Source: Nymphaea colorata (lineage: Eukaryota > Streptophyta > Magnoliopsida > Nymphaeales > Nymphaeaceae). Taken from it: 33,462 nucleotides of DNA. Position 1 is the first letter of the stretch. Every line of letters starts with the position of its first letter. Of the stretch, positions 32,984 through 33,462 are shown in pieces. Position numbers and translations under genes: made by a program. The notes under the pieces are model-generated. The model saw only the letters and a program-made list of their open reading frames with translations, was not told where the DNA came from and searched no databases. The stretch lies in assembly GCF_008831285.2 (NCBI RefSeq), contig NW_022204529.1, positions 1 through 33,462 of the forward strand, read 5' to 3'.

Positions 32984-33080
32984 TTTTGTTTTTTTCTTGT
33001 TTTTTCTTCATTTTTTTTCTTTTGCATTCAGCTTTTGCCTTTCAATTTTTTTTCTTGTGCTTTTCTTTTTTTTTTTTTTG
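32984..33080. repeat. T-rich low-complexity tract
   Basis: About 97 bases dominated by T, with runs of up to about fifteen. A plus-strand open frame through it is F/L-rich only because of the composition. Confidence 0.9.
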
Positions 33081-33462
33081 GGCCGACCTTCACCTTTGAG
33101 GGAATACCTCACCACCCCAAAGGCTACTACGAAGCTCCACCACTTTGGTAGTTATGTGTAGCTTTGTCACGTGTCCAACCCGCTTCACCTTACGGGTTTT
33201 CAACGAGTCAAAAGTTCATAAATCATTATCTTCGCGAAATAGACATAAATCACCTTTATGCCTACCCGGTACTCTCGATTACTAACTCAGAGGAACGACT
33301 ACACAAGCTCCGAGCCCATCTCTCAACTCTCATTTTACTACCTGCCATGATCTTATAGAGCATTTTGGCTTCTCCCTCAATATATTTTCCTGCTAAATCC
33401 TTGCAAATGCTTAATCGCCAGAGTCAATAGCATTTCCTAGTCTTGACTTTCTCAACTTCATA
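33081..33462. other. Right edge, no gene recognised
   Basis: Somewhat more balanced composition than the preceding sequence. A 64-codon plus-strand frame at 33164-33358 has no recognisable motif. It may be part of a feature continuing beyond the window. Confidence 0.35.

Noticed and set aside
32895-33161. 88-codon frame with a hydrophobic F-rich middle, as a membrane protein
   Set aside because: The hydrophobic stretch is translated from a T-rich low-complexity tract.

Overview
The window is nuclear DNA of a flowering plant. The evidence is a plant-type NPG1/NPGR (calmodulin-binding TPR) exon, a broken V-ATPase subunit D coding sequence, relics of Ty3/Gypsy and Copia retrotransposons, and small hAT-like DNA elements in AT-rich intergenic sequence. 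I found no complete, clearly functional protein gene. Most short open frames are chance frames in repeats or AT-rich DNA.

Layout. 1-2.8 kb: a decayed minus-strand Ty3/Gypsy element, with an LTR candidate, a degenerate initiator-Met primer-binding site and a gag relic. 3.4-3.9 kb: a CT-rich promoter-like block with a 45-bp tandem repeat, and a weak candidate first exon on the minus strand. 5.4-6.2 kb: a V-ATPase subunit D pseudogene with four net frameshifts. 6.2-13.4 kb: mostly unassignable sequence, with one NPGR1-like exon (11.25-11.50 kb, minus) carrying a frameshift in an A8 run, a 101-bp tandem duplication of its splice acceptor, and a ~0.2-kb direct repeat pair.

13.44-27.88 kb, the dominant feature: three consecutive arrays (about 3.9-4.0 kb each) of a ~307-bp satellite monomer, each followed by an AT-rich spacer of one family but very different length (about 0.47, 0.19 and 1.94 kb). 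Monomers fall into subfamilies in a reproducible order, so the arrays are copies of one higher-order block. Arrays 2 and 3 are almost identical at an offset of 4118-4144 bp. The joints that start arrays 2 and 3 carry a short filler. With its flanking 4-bp microhomologies it matches a 22-bp stretch at 10898-10919 in inverted orientation, the expected trace of replicative template switching.

28.0-30.2 kb: two nonautonomous hAT-like elements with target-site duplications, one of them (930 bp) inserted into a decayed minus-strand Copia gag. 30.2-33.5 kb: AT-rich intergenic DNA with an exact-looking 81-bp tandem duplication and low-complexity tracts.

There is no operon-like cooperation among genes here. 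The window is best read as a record of satellite amplification, transposon nesting and gene decay. The item most worth following is the 307-bp satellite block and its template-switch junction.
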